DNA from: Chondrilla cf. caribensis
Lineage: Eukaryota; Porifera; Demospongiae; Chondrillida; Chondrillidae
Direction of reading: 5' to 3'
DNA: 64,000 bases
Assembly: GCA_964020155.1 (NCBI GenBank)
Contig: OZ026570.1
Span: forward strand, 62,001-126,000
Shown here: positions 35,395 through 45,153 of the stretch, piece by piece
Position numbering within the stretch: position 1 is the first letter of the stretch
How the letters are laid out: every line of letters starts with the position of its first letter
The notes under the pieces: generated by a model
What the model saw: only the letters and a program-made list of their open reading frames with translations
Database searches by the model: none
Told to the model about the DNA's origin: nothing
Translations under genes and position numbers: made by a program

Positions 35395-36534
35395 ATGCGT
35401 GTGTGACTGCATATGATGTATGTGTATGACTGCATATGATGGGTGTGCATGTGTGTACGCATATATTTGTATCCATATGTAACCGTTCCACCACAACACA
35501 GCAAGTATCTGTTACACTTTGAGATGCGCACTTTCACAAGGTTACTTATGAGAAGATGCAAATATTGTCAAAGACAATACTTGTCTATTGCATGCAGTAC
35601 TGTACACCTTGTGAAAGTGCGCATCTCAAAGTGTAACAGATACATAATGAAACATCACATAACAACAATGAAACATATACAGATACACATATACATGTTT
35701 CGTTATGTATCTGTTACACTTTGAGATGCGCACTTTCACAAGGATACTTATGAGAGGATGCAAATATTGCATGTACTGCATGCAATAGACAAGTATTGTA
35801 TTTGACAATATTTGCATCCTCTCATAAGTAACCTTGTGAAAGTGTGCATCTCAAAGTGTAACAGATACATAATGAAACATAACATAACAACAATGAAACA
35901 TAATATTATACAGGCTTATCCATAATCTGGACCTTAAAGTAAATGCGATTACAGGATACCGGAGGAATAGCATCTCCATTTCACCCGCTAATGATATCAC
36001 TCTTCTCACTGCAGGCTGAGCTGTCTCAGTTGAGGTTCCCTTTATTTGTTCATCTTTACATTGAGTTGGTTGGTACGGGACATTCTTCAGAAGGTGAACA
36101 ACATGACTTCTAATCATTATCATGTGTGTGATGTTCTCTGAAATTAGATCAATGTAATGTTCATTAAGTTGATTGATGCTAATTGGCTGATTTCAGCGAT
36201 ACTCGTCTACATTGTGTATGGCCACCTCACTCATTATCAGCGAGAAGTGTTTATTAACTGTAGTGGCCTATATCCATCCCATAAACAAGATTTTGTTACA
36301 ATTTTTAATCAAGTCTGATTAATGAAGTATTTATCATATTTCTGCCAGCGCAAGATTACTTTACCAGTTACCATGGTCACCAAGAGTCATTCTTCATCAA
36401 AGAACTCAATCTTCTGAAGTCAATGACCTCACCAGAGCACCTTAACGGCAATGCCCTTGTGGAGTGTTTTAAGAAAAACAAATTTTCAGTGAGAATGAGT
36501 AATGATACATACCAATCATTACTGAAATTTTTAC

Positions 36535-36573
<39 letters not shown>

Positions 36574-37250
36574 AATGCACACATGTTTGTAAACAAGTGT
36601 GTGTGTGTACGCATGTACATTTCCATTTCTGTTTTCCCTTGAGGTCAAGCAAGAATCCCTTCTCCTGGGCCTTATCAACCAACACTTCAGTATTAGCGGT
36701 AAGTACAGCATCACAGCATGCCAAATGTGATGGCTGTTATGTTTGGAGTGGTCTTGCTTAGTAATACCTGCTTGTCCCTCACAAACTCAGTGTTCGACGG
36801 TGCCCCCAGGACCGAAGTGGACATCCAGACTCGGTCAGGTGCCTTGCTTGGAGAGCCAGCGACTACAGCCAACAAGAGCAAGGTTCTCTATGGGATAGCC
36901 AAGGATCCAGACCTGATGTCACAGCTAGTTGAGATGGAGGAGGAGAGAGAGGAGGGGCAGGATGAGGACAAACCCAAGGTAGGTGTGCCCCCTTTGGTCC
37001 CGATAGTGTAGTTGAAGAGCTCTCATCCACTTGTAGAAGAAGAAAGCAAAGAAAGATTTGAGTGGGAAGAAGTCTAAGTCAGGTGCAACACCTCATGCCC
37101 CTCTGCTCACCAGAATACCACTGCCCAAGCTGTGAGGACCGCATAGTAGCCAAGTTCTTAGCACAGAGTATCCTGCATGCATACACACACATGTACATAC
37201 ATATATACACATACAAACTTACATGTACACACACACGCACGCACGCACGC

Positions 37251-37286
<36 letters not shown>

Positions 37287-38374
37287 ACTCCTGCCAATCT
37301 TCAGGAGGGACTGTGAGATGCTGGCCAAGTACAAAGCTTACAAGGAGTCTTCCAAGTGTGTCACCCTCTCCCCCACCAACCCTCCCTCCATTTGTTTCTA
37401 TTCTCTACTGAACACGAGGAGCTGGTGAGTTATTATGGTCTGTAAGCCGGTAGGTTGCTACGACAACTATTTATTCCCTCCTCAGTTTGAACAATGTTGT
37501 GATCTCTGAAGACTCATCACTGCTGGCTGGGCTTTTCTCAGATTCTTCTGTTAGAGTCTGGACACTGACACCACAGAGACTACTGTCGATGCTTCCCAGT
37601 CGACTACTCGCTCAGATCCCCCTCTCAGCTGAAGATGTTACCACTCGAATGATGGACCCACTGTGAGTGTGCACCACCATGGTCTACCGTGTGGTCCCAA
37701 ATGTTATGTGATGGATTTTGCTCTCCTTCTAATGCGTACTCAGCTCAGCTAGTGAGGTCCATGTGTTGAGAGGACACAGTGGTCCTGTCTTCAGTGCAGC
37801 CTTCAACCCAGACAATTCACTGTTGATTACTTGTTCAGAAGATGGGACCAGTGAGTGACAATCTGTGCTTGATAAAGGATTTTGAACCGAATCGGGAATG
37901 TTCATTTCTTTGCCAATGTGTTATGTTTTACATAGGGTGTTAGAGTTGGTAGATAACAATTCATTACTTGTACAACAATCTTTACTTGTCTGTCTCTCTC
38001 CATATGTGTCTGTCTGCATGTATCTGTCTCTCTCCATATGTGTCTGCCTGCATGTGGCTGTCTGCATGTGGCTGTCTGCATGTGGCTGTCTGCATGTGGC
38101 TGTCTGCATGTGGCTGTCTGCATGTGGCTGGCTGTTTGTTGTCTGTTATACCACCTATGCTACCTCTATTGTGCCCAGTTCGACTGTGGAGTTTACAGCT
38201 GTTCACAACATTGATGGTGTTCAAGGCTCACAACCACTGTGTGTGGAGCGTGGACTTTGGACCCTACGGGTACTACTTTGCTAGTGGCTCTCAGGACAGA
38301 ACAGCCTGTGTGTGGACCACCGAGAACCCCCACCCACTTCGCATGCTAGTGGGACATACATCTGATGTTGATGT

Positions 38375-38426
<52 letters not shown>

Positions 38427-38475
38427 GTGTGTGTGCGTGTGTGTGTGCGTACGTGTGTGCGTGTGTGCGTGTGCG

Positions 38476-38514
<39 letters not shown>

Positions 38515-39780
38515 GTGTGTGTGTGTGTGTGTTATCTTGATAGATCATCAGGTAGTAAGTACATTAATTGTATTCCACTTAAACTCAAACAGACGAGTTG
38601 TAACACTGGTAACCAGATATCTGCACTTCATTACATCACAATTTTCTGGAACAGTTCCTTCATTCGTTTCACTTTCATGTGGGATTGTGTGCCTATTAGG
38701 TCATTGGTTAATGCACGCCCTCACTCACCAATCCACACAGGTGGAGTTACACTATTGAGTGTTTACATGTGATGTTGTTTGACAGCTTGTGACAAGTTTG
38801 GATGTTGTAGTGAGATTCTTGTGACGTTCTTGTACGTACATAATTACTATGATGACGTTTGTCATTGTTTGTCCTCTGTCGCCTTGTTGCTGTACAGGTT
38901 GTGAAGTTCCATCCTAATGGCAATTACCTGGCCACTGGATCAAGTGATAGGACAGTTAGATTATGGGATATCTTAAATGGTGATTGCGTGAGAATCTTCT
39001 CCGGGATGAAGGACGCCTTGACTACCATCTGTTTCTCACCTGATGGAAAGTACATTGCGTCATCAGGTGAACTATCCAAGCTTGCTTGTTGAGAGGGATT
39101 GTTGCCATAGCAACACTTATACTGCATCCCTTTTTCTCAGGTGCTGACCCGAGGGTACTGGTGTGGTGTATCCCAACTGCTAAGCAGGCTGCAGAGTTCA
39201 AGGGTCACTCAGAATCTGTGTACACACTCGTCTTCAGCCGTGACAGTAACATTCTGTCCTCGGGTGGCCTTGACTGCAGTGTGAAGCTCTGGGACTGCAC
39301 TCCGTTGGATGAGGAGAACGCCATAGCCGCAGGGTGAGGCTCGTACCGGAGTATTGAGACATCTGTGCATGTCTGTGGTATTGTGTGTACAGATGTATTT
39401 GTAGTTGAATCTGTGCAGTGTCATATTTCCATGTAATAGCATCTGTACATAAAATTCTAGAACTATGCATTGTCACACCTGAACAGTGTCACACCTGTAC
39501 ATTGCCACACCTGTACAGCATTACACCTGTACATTACCACACCTGTACAGCGTCACACCTGTACATTACCACACCTATACATTGTTGCATAAGTACTTCA
39601 ACATAATTATTATCTGTACATTGTCACATCTGTACGGTATTACATATGTACATTATCACATTGTTTTGACTTGATGTCATCAGACCCATGGAAAGCTTCC
39701 AGACCAAGGACACCTCAGTGGTGTGTCTTCACTTCACAAGAAGAAACCTTCTACTGGGAGCAGGTGCCTCTCAGCAGTGA
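31313..39780 (+). CDS. TAF5: TAF5, TFIID/SAGA WD40 subunit
   Basis: Scaffold subunit of TFIID, with a LisH motif, NTD2 domain and WD40 propeller. Sixteen exons: 31313-31393, 31463-31569, 31943-31975, 35914-35938, 36015-36093, 36349-36536, 36644-36698, 36791-36978, 37037-37131, 37305-37424, 37486-37662, 37744-37850, 38179-38372, 38898-39066, 39141-39333, 39684-39780. They give 635 residues with closed phase. LisH: LATVVRFLKQHNLN. NTD2: AELSQLRFPLFVHLYIELVG (human AELSQLFYPLFVHMYLELV) and FSVRMSNDTYQSLLKFLQ. Linker: TRIPLPKL then PPSICFYSLLNT. WD40: RGHSGPVFSAAFNPDNSLL, DFGPYGYYFASGSQDRTACV, FHPNGNYLATGSSDRTVRLW, GHSESVYTLVFSRDSNILSS. The C-terminus LHFTRRNLLLGAGA matches human. Exons 3 (33 nt) and 4 (25 nt) are microexons flanking a 3.9-kb intron that contains a POU gene. 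Confidence 0.95.
31976..33325 (+). other. TAF5 intron, upstream region of nested POU gene
   Basis: No coding exon seen. Near 32188 (TAGCTCAGTTGTTAGCATGG) and 32265 (GGTTCAACTATT) lie sequences like the A and B boxes of a tRNA promoter, about 77 nt apart, hinting at a decayed tRNA-derived SINE; this is weak. Around 33255-33300 CG-rich words (TATATCGCGC, TATATTGCGCG) precede the POU 5' UTR and may mark its promoter. Confidence 0.4.
33444..34751 (+). CDS. POU-domain homeobox transcription factor, intronless CDS, nested in TAF5
   Basis: DNA-binding regulator of 435 residues from a single uninterrupted frame. The N-terminal half is Ser/Thr/Pro-rich. The POU-specific domain (about residues 215-290) reads TIAELRAFAEEFRRKRISLG, YTQGAVGSSLANMGYANFAQ, STISRFEQMQLSPRNAASIK, EVLSAWLKQAE. 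The homeodomain (about 317-377) starts RKRKKRAVFSSAAKSVLEEAF and ends with recognition helix EEVRVWFCNKRQKEKG. Trp48, Phe49, Asn51 and Arg53 are kept, but position 52 is Lys where POU proteins usually have Arg. Start: first ATG (33444) after a strong acceptor (TGCAG ending 33415); a donor at 33326 suggests an 89-nt 5' UTR intron. The class is unresolved: POU-I to III-like features mix with a divergent second half of the POU-specific domain. It shares strand with its host. Confidence 0.94.
   Translation: MSQQSPSTTQADLQPAEVLDDDRGTDSGYSATPSSLLIDYSDPSSTTSSLQQPQASSPLNTASSPILSSPTTGYSPSSTVATSQMISPPFFYPSATGLGTALTSIVPTPAVPTRPAIVGTLPNVLTLVPGQGLARFPQASLMIPPLFPLPIRPLTSMVPSVPVTQTSSMATTPLAPGTPSSIEFSPPPSTSLSRSASQSEMEDEFNDSTTEGPQPTIAELRAFAEEFRRKRISLGYTQGAVGSSLANMGYANFAQSTISRFEQMQLSPRNAASIKEVLSAWLKQAECYPQGALASSENLPSPTPLPLSNASIIYSTRKRKKRAVFSSAAKSVLEEAFDNDPKPNRIIIEKLAKELDMLPEEVRVWFCNKRQKEKGHRSLSSQDEEVNSTSESPVSSTTSNDDTRGRADSSSEIPQNFRIEEMCKSSSSSPVSLNM
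35515..35655. mobile_element. foldback/MITE-like inverted repeat, copy 1
   Basis: Left arm GTATCTGTTACACTTTGAGA followed by TGCGCACTTTCACAAGG; the right arm (about 35608-35655) is its reverse complement. The inner part is shorter and less symmetrical than in copy 2, as if internally deleted. The left arm contains ATGCAAAT (35556-35563). It has no open frame, so any movement would need another element's transposase. Confidence 0.8.
35695..35880. mobile_element. foldback/MITE-like inverted repeat, copy 2
   Basis: Nearly complete palindrome: arms of over 80 bp start at ATGTTTCGTTATGTATCTG and end at CAGATACATAATGAAACAT, with the same terminal sequence as copy 1. ATGCAAAT occurs in the left arm (35758-35765) and its complement in the right arm (35810-35817). 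It ends 33 bp before TAF5 microexon 4. Confidence 0.83.
37982..38135 (+). repeat. 14-bp tandem repeat in TAF5 intron
   Basis: About six perfect copies of CTGTCTGCATGTGG preceded by looser copies with a TCTCTCCATATGTG spacer. Confidence 0.85.
38373..38531 (+). repeat. (GT)n microsatellite beginning at a TAF5 splice donor
   Basis: GTACGTGTGTGT follows directly after the exon ending 38372 and runs about 159 bp with CG interruptions. Confidence 0.95.
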
Positions 39781-40012
39781 ACTCATCTCTTAGTAATATT
39801 TGTAGTACAGTGTCAGTATGTGCATGACATGTGAGAGACCTCGTACATAGGAAGCCTGTACGTGTGGTAGGCGTGTGATGGTATGATTCGATTACCTGGA
39901 GTTAACTACCAGGAGTCGGACGACCGGATGGGGTCTGCAAGGGATACGTCAGACTAGGGGATGTACGTAGACCTATAGTGGACTTATTCACGTGTGACGC
40001 ACGTGACTGAAG

Positions 40013-40229
40013 ATGGCTATGCCGAAGGATATGGAATTATTGGACTTGGAGTATTTAGACAGTGGCAAAGTGGGCAAAAGCCCTTCCAGGAAGTTTCAAA
40101 GAAAGAAGAACGCTGCAAAGAGAAACGCTGTTGATAACGAGGTAGTAATTAGCTTCAGTTTCACGATAAACTAGTATTATACCGACATATTCCATTATTC
40201 AGCCTGTAATATACTAGTGCCTGCGTATA

Positions 40230-40275
<46 letters not shown>

Positions 40276-40304
40276 GTGTGTGTGTGTGTGTATGCGTGTG
40301 TGTG

Positions 40305-40370
<66 letters not shown>

Positions 40371-40380
40371 CATGTGTGTG

Positions 40381-40415
<35 letters not shown>

Positions 40416-40473
40416 GTGCATGTGTGTGGGGGCGTGTTTGTGTTTGTGCGCGCGCACGTGTGTGTGTACGTGC

Positions 40474-40520
<47 letters not shown>

Positions 40521-43500
40521 AAATGTACCCTTGTGATGAAGTGGTTGAGGTTGATGTTATTCATGATATTTCCGATCTTATTGTCAGTTGAAGGAGGACC
40601 TGTCTCCTGTATGGGAGGTCTACTCCGGATCATCAACCTCTCCCCAAGACCCAGCAAGGGATGATGGAAAGGACAGTCTGGAGAACATACGAGGCTTCTT
40701 ACTGAAGAAGAGAAAGTGGCCATTGAAGGGCTTTCATAAGGTGATTTGTCTCTCAAGTGGCTGTATGTTGAATAGAATAGAATTAGGGAGCACAGCAGAA
40801 CTTATCTTGTCATTGTCTGTCTCTGATTGTGTGTACTAGCGTTACTTCATTCTTGAAGACGGAATTCTCAGTTATGGGCGCTCCCTGCTTCACATGAACA
40901 AAGGCAAGCTTCATGGACAAATGGACATGTCAGTTGCAGTCATATCGGTCAACCAGTCCATGAAACACATCGACATAGATGGAGGGGAGCATTCTGTATA
41001 TCATCTCAAGGTGGAGTGAATCAGTCACATGACTGTCATGTGAATTTCATGAAGGTCTTGTCACTATACACAGACAAAAACACTGGCACAGTATGAGGCG
41101 TGGCTGACACACCTCCAGCAGCACCGCCTGTACAGACAGTCCCAGGTCAGTGGAAGCGGTGTGGACCCTGGACTGATTGCTTCCATGACAACAGGGTCAG
41201 GTGAGAAATCCAGCGTACGACCTGATTGGATGAAGGAAAGGATTGAATCTCTGGACCGACTGAAGGAAGGTGGGTGAGGATTGTGGTTACCAAGTAGTGG
41301 CAGCTCAAATGCATTCCTGATTCCTGTCCTTCAGACATCTCCTTGATGAACCAGAACCTGGAAGCCATGAATATGTTTCTCTCTGAGCTGCTACCTTTTG
41401 GTTTCCATAGCAATGGCAGTGACATCCCATCATCCAGTGACTCCAACAGTGCTACCATATCTGTCAGTCAACTTGAGACACCCAAGAAGAAGAAATTTGG
41501 AAAGAGTAAGAAGAAAGCATCCACTCAACCTGATCTGAAGGTATTGTCTTACGACGAAAGTGGTTACCTCACCTCATGACACCATGCCGAGCATGACACC
41601 ATGCCGAGCATTCCTGAGATCACTGGTATCTGCAGGGAGTAGTCTCAGGGAATCTACACAACTGTCATTTACAACACCTGTTGCATTCGACCATCCCCTC
41701 CACCATCCCCTCCACCATCCTCTCCACCATCCCCTCCACCATCCTCCCACCATCCTCCCACCATCCCCTCCACCATCCCCTCCACCATCCTCCCACCATC
41801 CCCTCCACCATCCTCCCACCATCCCCTCAACCATCCCACCATCCTCTCCACCATCCTCTCCACCATCCCCTCCACCATTCCTCCACCATCCTCTCCACCA
41901 TCCTCTCCACCATCCCCTTCACCATTCCTCCACCATCCTCTCCACCATCCTCTCCACCATCCCCTCCACCATCCCACCATCCTCTCCACCATCCCACCAT
42001 CCTCTTCACCATCCTCTCCACCATCCTCTCCACCATCCTCTCCACCATCCCCTTCACCATTCCTCCACCATCCTCTCCACCATCCTCTCCACCATCCCCT
42101 CCACCATCCTCTCCACCATCCCCTCCACCATCCCACCATCCTCTCCACCATCCCACCATCCTCTTCACCATCCTCTCCACCATCCTCTCCACCATCCTCT
42201 CCACCATCCCCTCCACCATCCCACCATCCTCTCCACCATCCTCTCCACCATCCCCTCCACCATCCTCCCACCATCCCCTCCACCATCCTCCCACCATCCC
42301 CTCCACCATCCTCCCACCATCCCCTCCACCATCTCCCTACCATTCCCTCCACATACTCAATCACATGCTCCCTCCATCATGTTTCCTCCATGTTTTTTTT
42401 TTCATCACATGCTCCTTTCATCACATGCTCCCTCCATCATGTTTCCTCCATGTTCTTTTTCATCACATGCTCCTTTCATCACATGCTCCCTCCATCATGT
42501 TTCCTTCATCACATGCTCCTTTCATCACATGCTCCCTCCATCCCGTTTCCTTCATCACATGCTTCTATCCAGCCTTCCGTCACGACAAGCGATGTCCCAC
42601 CTGTTGAGCTGGTACCTCCAGAAGTGCTCCAATCCTCTCGATCTCTGAGCAACATCACTGAAAGACACTCCGGCTCTACTGAGTCCAACCAGCTGTGGAC
42701 CAGCTTCATCGGTGTGGCTGGTGGACTCTACCAGGAAATGTGTGATGTTGTCAAGAAAATGGAAACTGAGCAGACCAGAATGAAGCAGGTTTGTTGTTTG
42801 CTGTTTGTTGTTGTTTGTTTGAGTTTAATTGATTAATGTGTACATACGTGTGTAGACGCTAGAGAAGGAGTACCAGCTGCGGGTGCACTATCAGGTGGTC
42901 ACTGCCAACCTGCAGACCAACATCACCCGGGTGCTGGCACAGAATAACGAGTACAGAGAGACGCTCAACAAAATACAGACACTTTGTGGGTTCGTTGGTG
43001 TTGCTAAGGATTTCCCCAAAACTTCAAGTCTTGGATTTGACCACCCTCCCATGTCCACTCCCCTCTCCACCCACATTCCAATGAGCCACTCCCTCCGAAG
43101 CACGTCTGTACGAAGTGGATCTATGAGGAATGTGGAGCGTGTTGGATCCTTCATGTCTGTAGCTGGCTCCAGCTGGTCTGGGACAGAGTTCTATGATGCG
43201 CAGGAGGAGGTGAGACACACCCTGCCACGCCCATAACCCCAAATTGACAATCCCTTCCCCCATCAGTTGGTGCTGTCCAATGTCCCAAGTTCTGAGGAGA
43301 ATTCAGAAGAGGAGCTTGTCTACTCCGAAGATGAAAGTGATTATGAGGAGCCTATGGACCCAGTCACACCCACTGACCCCACCCCTAAGACAATTCAGTC
43401 TGGTACTCATCAAAGACGTAAGCAGTTGCCATGTCCCCAGGTGGAAGCAGGGCCTGGACTGTGGAGCTTGCTCAGGAGACACATTGGTATGTAGTCTTCT

Positions 43501-44313
43501 GATTGGCCAGTTTATATCATGTGACCTTCATGTGATTATTCCAACAGGCAAAGACCTTTCTCGTGTCTCCATGCCTGTGACAATGAATGAACCATTGAGT
43601 GCTCTCCAGCGGTTGTGTGAGGAGATGCAGTACAGCGGTCTCCTGCAGGAAGCTGCTGGTCTGGAGGACCCTTACGACCGGATGGTGAGGGTGGCAGTCT
43701 TTGCTGTGTCCTCGTATGCTGACACCCAGCACAGAGCAGGCTCCAAGCCCTTCAACCCCATCCTCGGGGAGACCTTCGAGTGCATCAGAGAGGACAAGGG
43801 ATTCCGGTTCATTGCTGAGCAGGTGAGTTTATGAATAACAGTTGTGTGGTCATGTGACTTAAGCTCCACCCCCATTAGGTGAGCCATCACCCACCAATAG
43901 CCGCCTGCCACGTTGAATCTGATGACTATGTACTATGGCAAGGTCAGTGTGGGTGTGTCTTAGGGCCACACCCTCTTTTCACACCACCAATTCTCCCCCG
44001 CTCCTATGCAGATGCTCAGCTGAAGTCCAAGTATTGGGGGAGGTCCTTCGAGGTCATCCCAATAGGAACCGTCAATGTGACCATACCAAAGTACTTTTGA
44101 ACTGAGTGGACTCTTTATACTGATAACATAACCATTTCTTCCCATATAAATGTTTCACTAGATATGCTGATCATTACAAGTGGGACAAGGTGACCACCTG
44201 TATCTATAACATCATGGGGGGACAGAGGAGTGTGGACCACTACGGGACAATGAAGATCACCAATGGCAACCAGTGTTATTGCAAGTTAACATTCTACAAG
44301 GTGTGTGTGTGTG

Positions 44314-44350
<37 letters not shown>

Positions 44351-45038
44351 ATTTGTGTGTGTGCGTGTGCATGTGCATTAAAACAAAATTCTCATTCCAT
44401 ACTCAGACAGCTGGATGGAGCAGCAAGACACACTATGTGAGAGGCTCTGTGTTCGATGTCGATGACCAAGAGGTTCGGCACATCTATGGGCATTGGCAGA
44501 CTGCTCTCTACTGCGGGAACGAGGGTAGTGGGGAGTGCATATGGACCGCATCCCCTCTCCCTCTGCAGTACGTAGACTACTTCGGGTTCACTCAATTTGC
44601 TATTGAATTGAACGAATTGGAGGCATGGACCAAGGACCAACTTCCATGTACAGATTGTCGATTTCGAACAGATCAAAGGTAAAATTGAACCAGGACTGGG
44701 ATCCTCTGGGGTCTTTGAGCTCTCTTTCTCCCTTTGCAGAATGCTTGAGAATGGCCAGGTAGAAGAGGCTCAGAAAGAGAAGGAGAGAATTGAACAGATG
44801 CAAAGAGACGCTCGTGCAGAAAGACAAAGCCATGGAGAAGAATGGTCTCCAAACTTCTTTGAGTATGTTGTGAGCTTGCTGGCAATGTGGTTCTCCTTAG
44901 ACATGTGGTTATGATCCTTATATTGTCTTCTTTAGGAGAAAAGAAGTAGATGGGAAAGAGAGATGGGTCTTCAGTGGGAATTACTGGACGCTGAGAAAGA
45001 ATAAATTCCGAGATATTAAACTTCCTGTATTGTGGTGA
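40013..45038 (+). CDS. Oxysterol-binding-protein-related protein, ORP3/6/7-like
   Basis: Lipid-transfer protein at membrane contact sites. Fifteen exons: 40013-40141, 40588-40740, 40840-41010, 41074-41269, 41335-41540, 42573-42788, 42856-43209, 43267-43486, 43548-43822, 43879-43942, 44012-44090, 44162-44300, 44407-44678, 44740-44862, 44936-45038. They give 899 residues in phase. PH domain: [20 protein letters not shown] and [11 protein letters not shown], typical of the ORP3/6/7 branch. The ORD begins [20 protein letters not shown], includes [20 protein letters not shown], and carries the family signature EQVSHHPP across the 43822/43879 junction. It ends with [20 protein letters not shown] and [13 protein letters not shown]. 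Any FFAT motif was not pinned down. The 1-kb intron after 41540 is minisatellite. Confidence 0.95.
40235..40516 (+). repeat. long (GT)n microsatellite, ORP intron 1
   Basis: About 280 bp of GT with scattered TT, CG and CA interruptions. Open frames of poly-Cys-Val and His-Thr here are artefacts. Confidence 0.96.
41690..42350 (+). repeat. CCATCCTCTCCA-type minisatellite, ORP intron
   Basis: About 660 bp of CCATCC(C/T)CTCCA words with CATCCTCCCA variants. The plus strand is pure pyrimidine apart from the A of each CCA, and the minus strand is purine-rich. Open frames on both strands are artefacts. Confidence 0.95.
42360..42560 (+). repeat. tandem repeat CATCACATGCTCC(T/C)TTC, ORP intron
   Basis: Higher-order repeat of CATCACATGCTCCTTTCATC and CTCCATCATGTTTCCTCC blocks, directly after the CCATCC array and stopping just before the exon acceptor at 42572. 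Confidence 0.85.
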
Positions 45039-45153
45039 ATTTTGATCAAATTCCGATAATATTATTGTCACGTGACTCATTCATTTCCTATAATATCGAC
45101 GTACACTCCTACGGGCGAGGAGGAAATCATTCCAGCACGACCGCCCGGAGACG

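Noticed and set aside
36180..36315. Extra TAF5 exon reading ILVYIVYGHLTHYQREVF
   Set aside because: It fits phase at its acceptor, but the exon at 36349 (QDYFTSYHGHQESFFIKEL) aligns directly with TAF5 after the preceding exon, leaving no place for it.
41560..42648. 362-codon His/Pro/Ser frame and 231-codon Gly/Trp frame
   Set aside because: Translations of the CCATCC minisatellite in an ORP intron.
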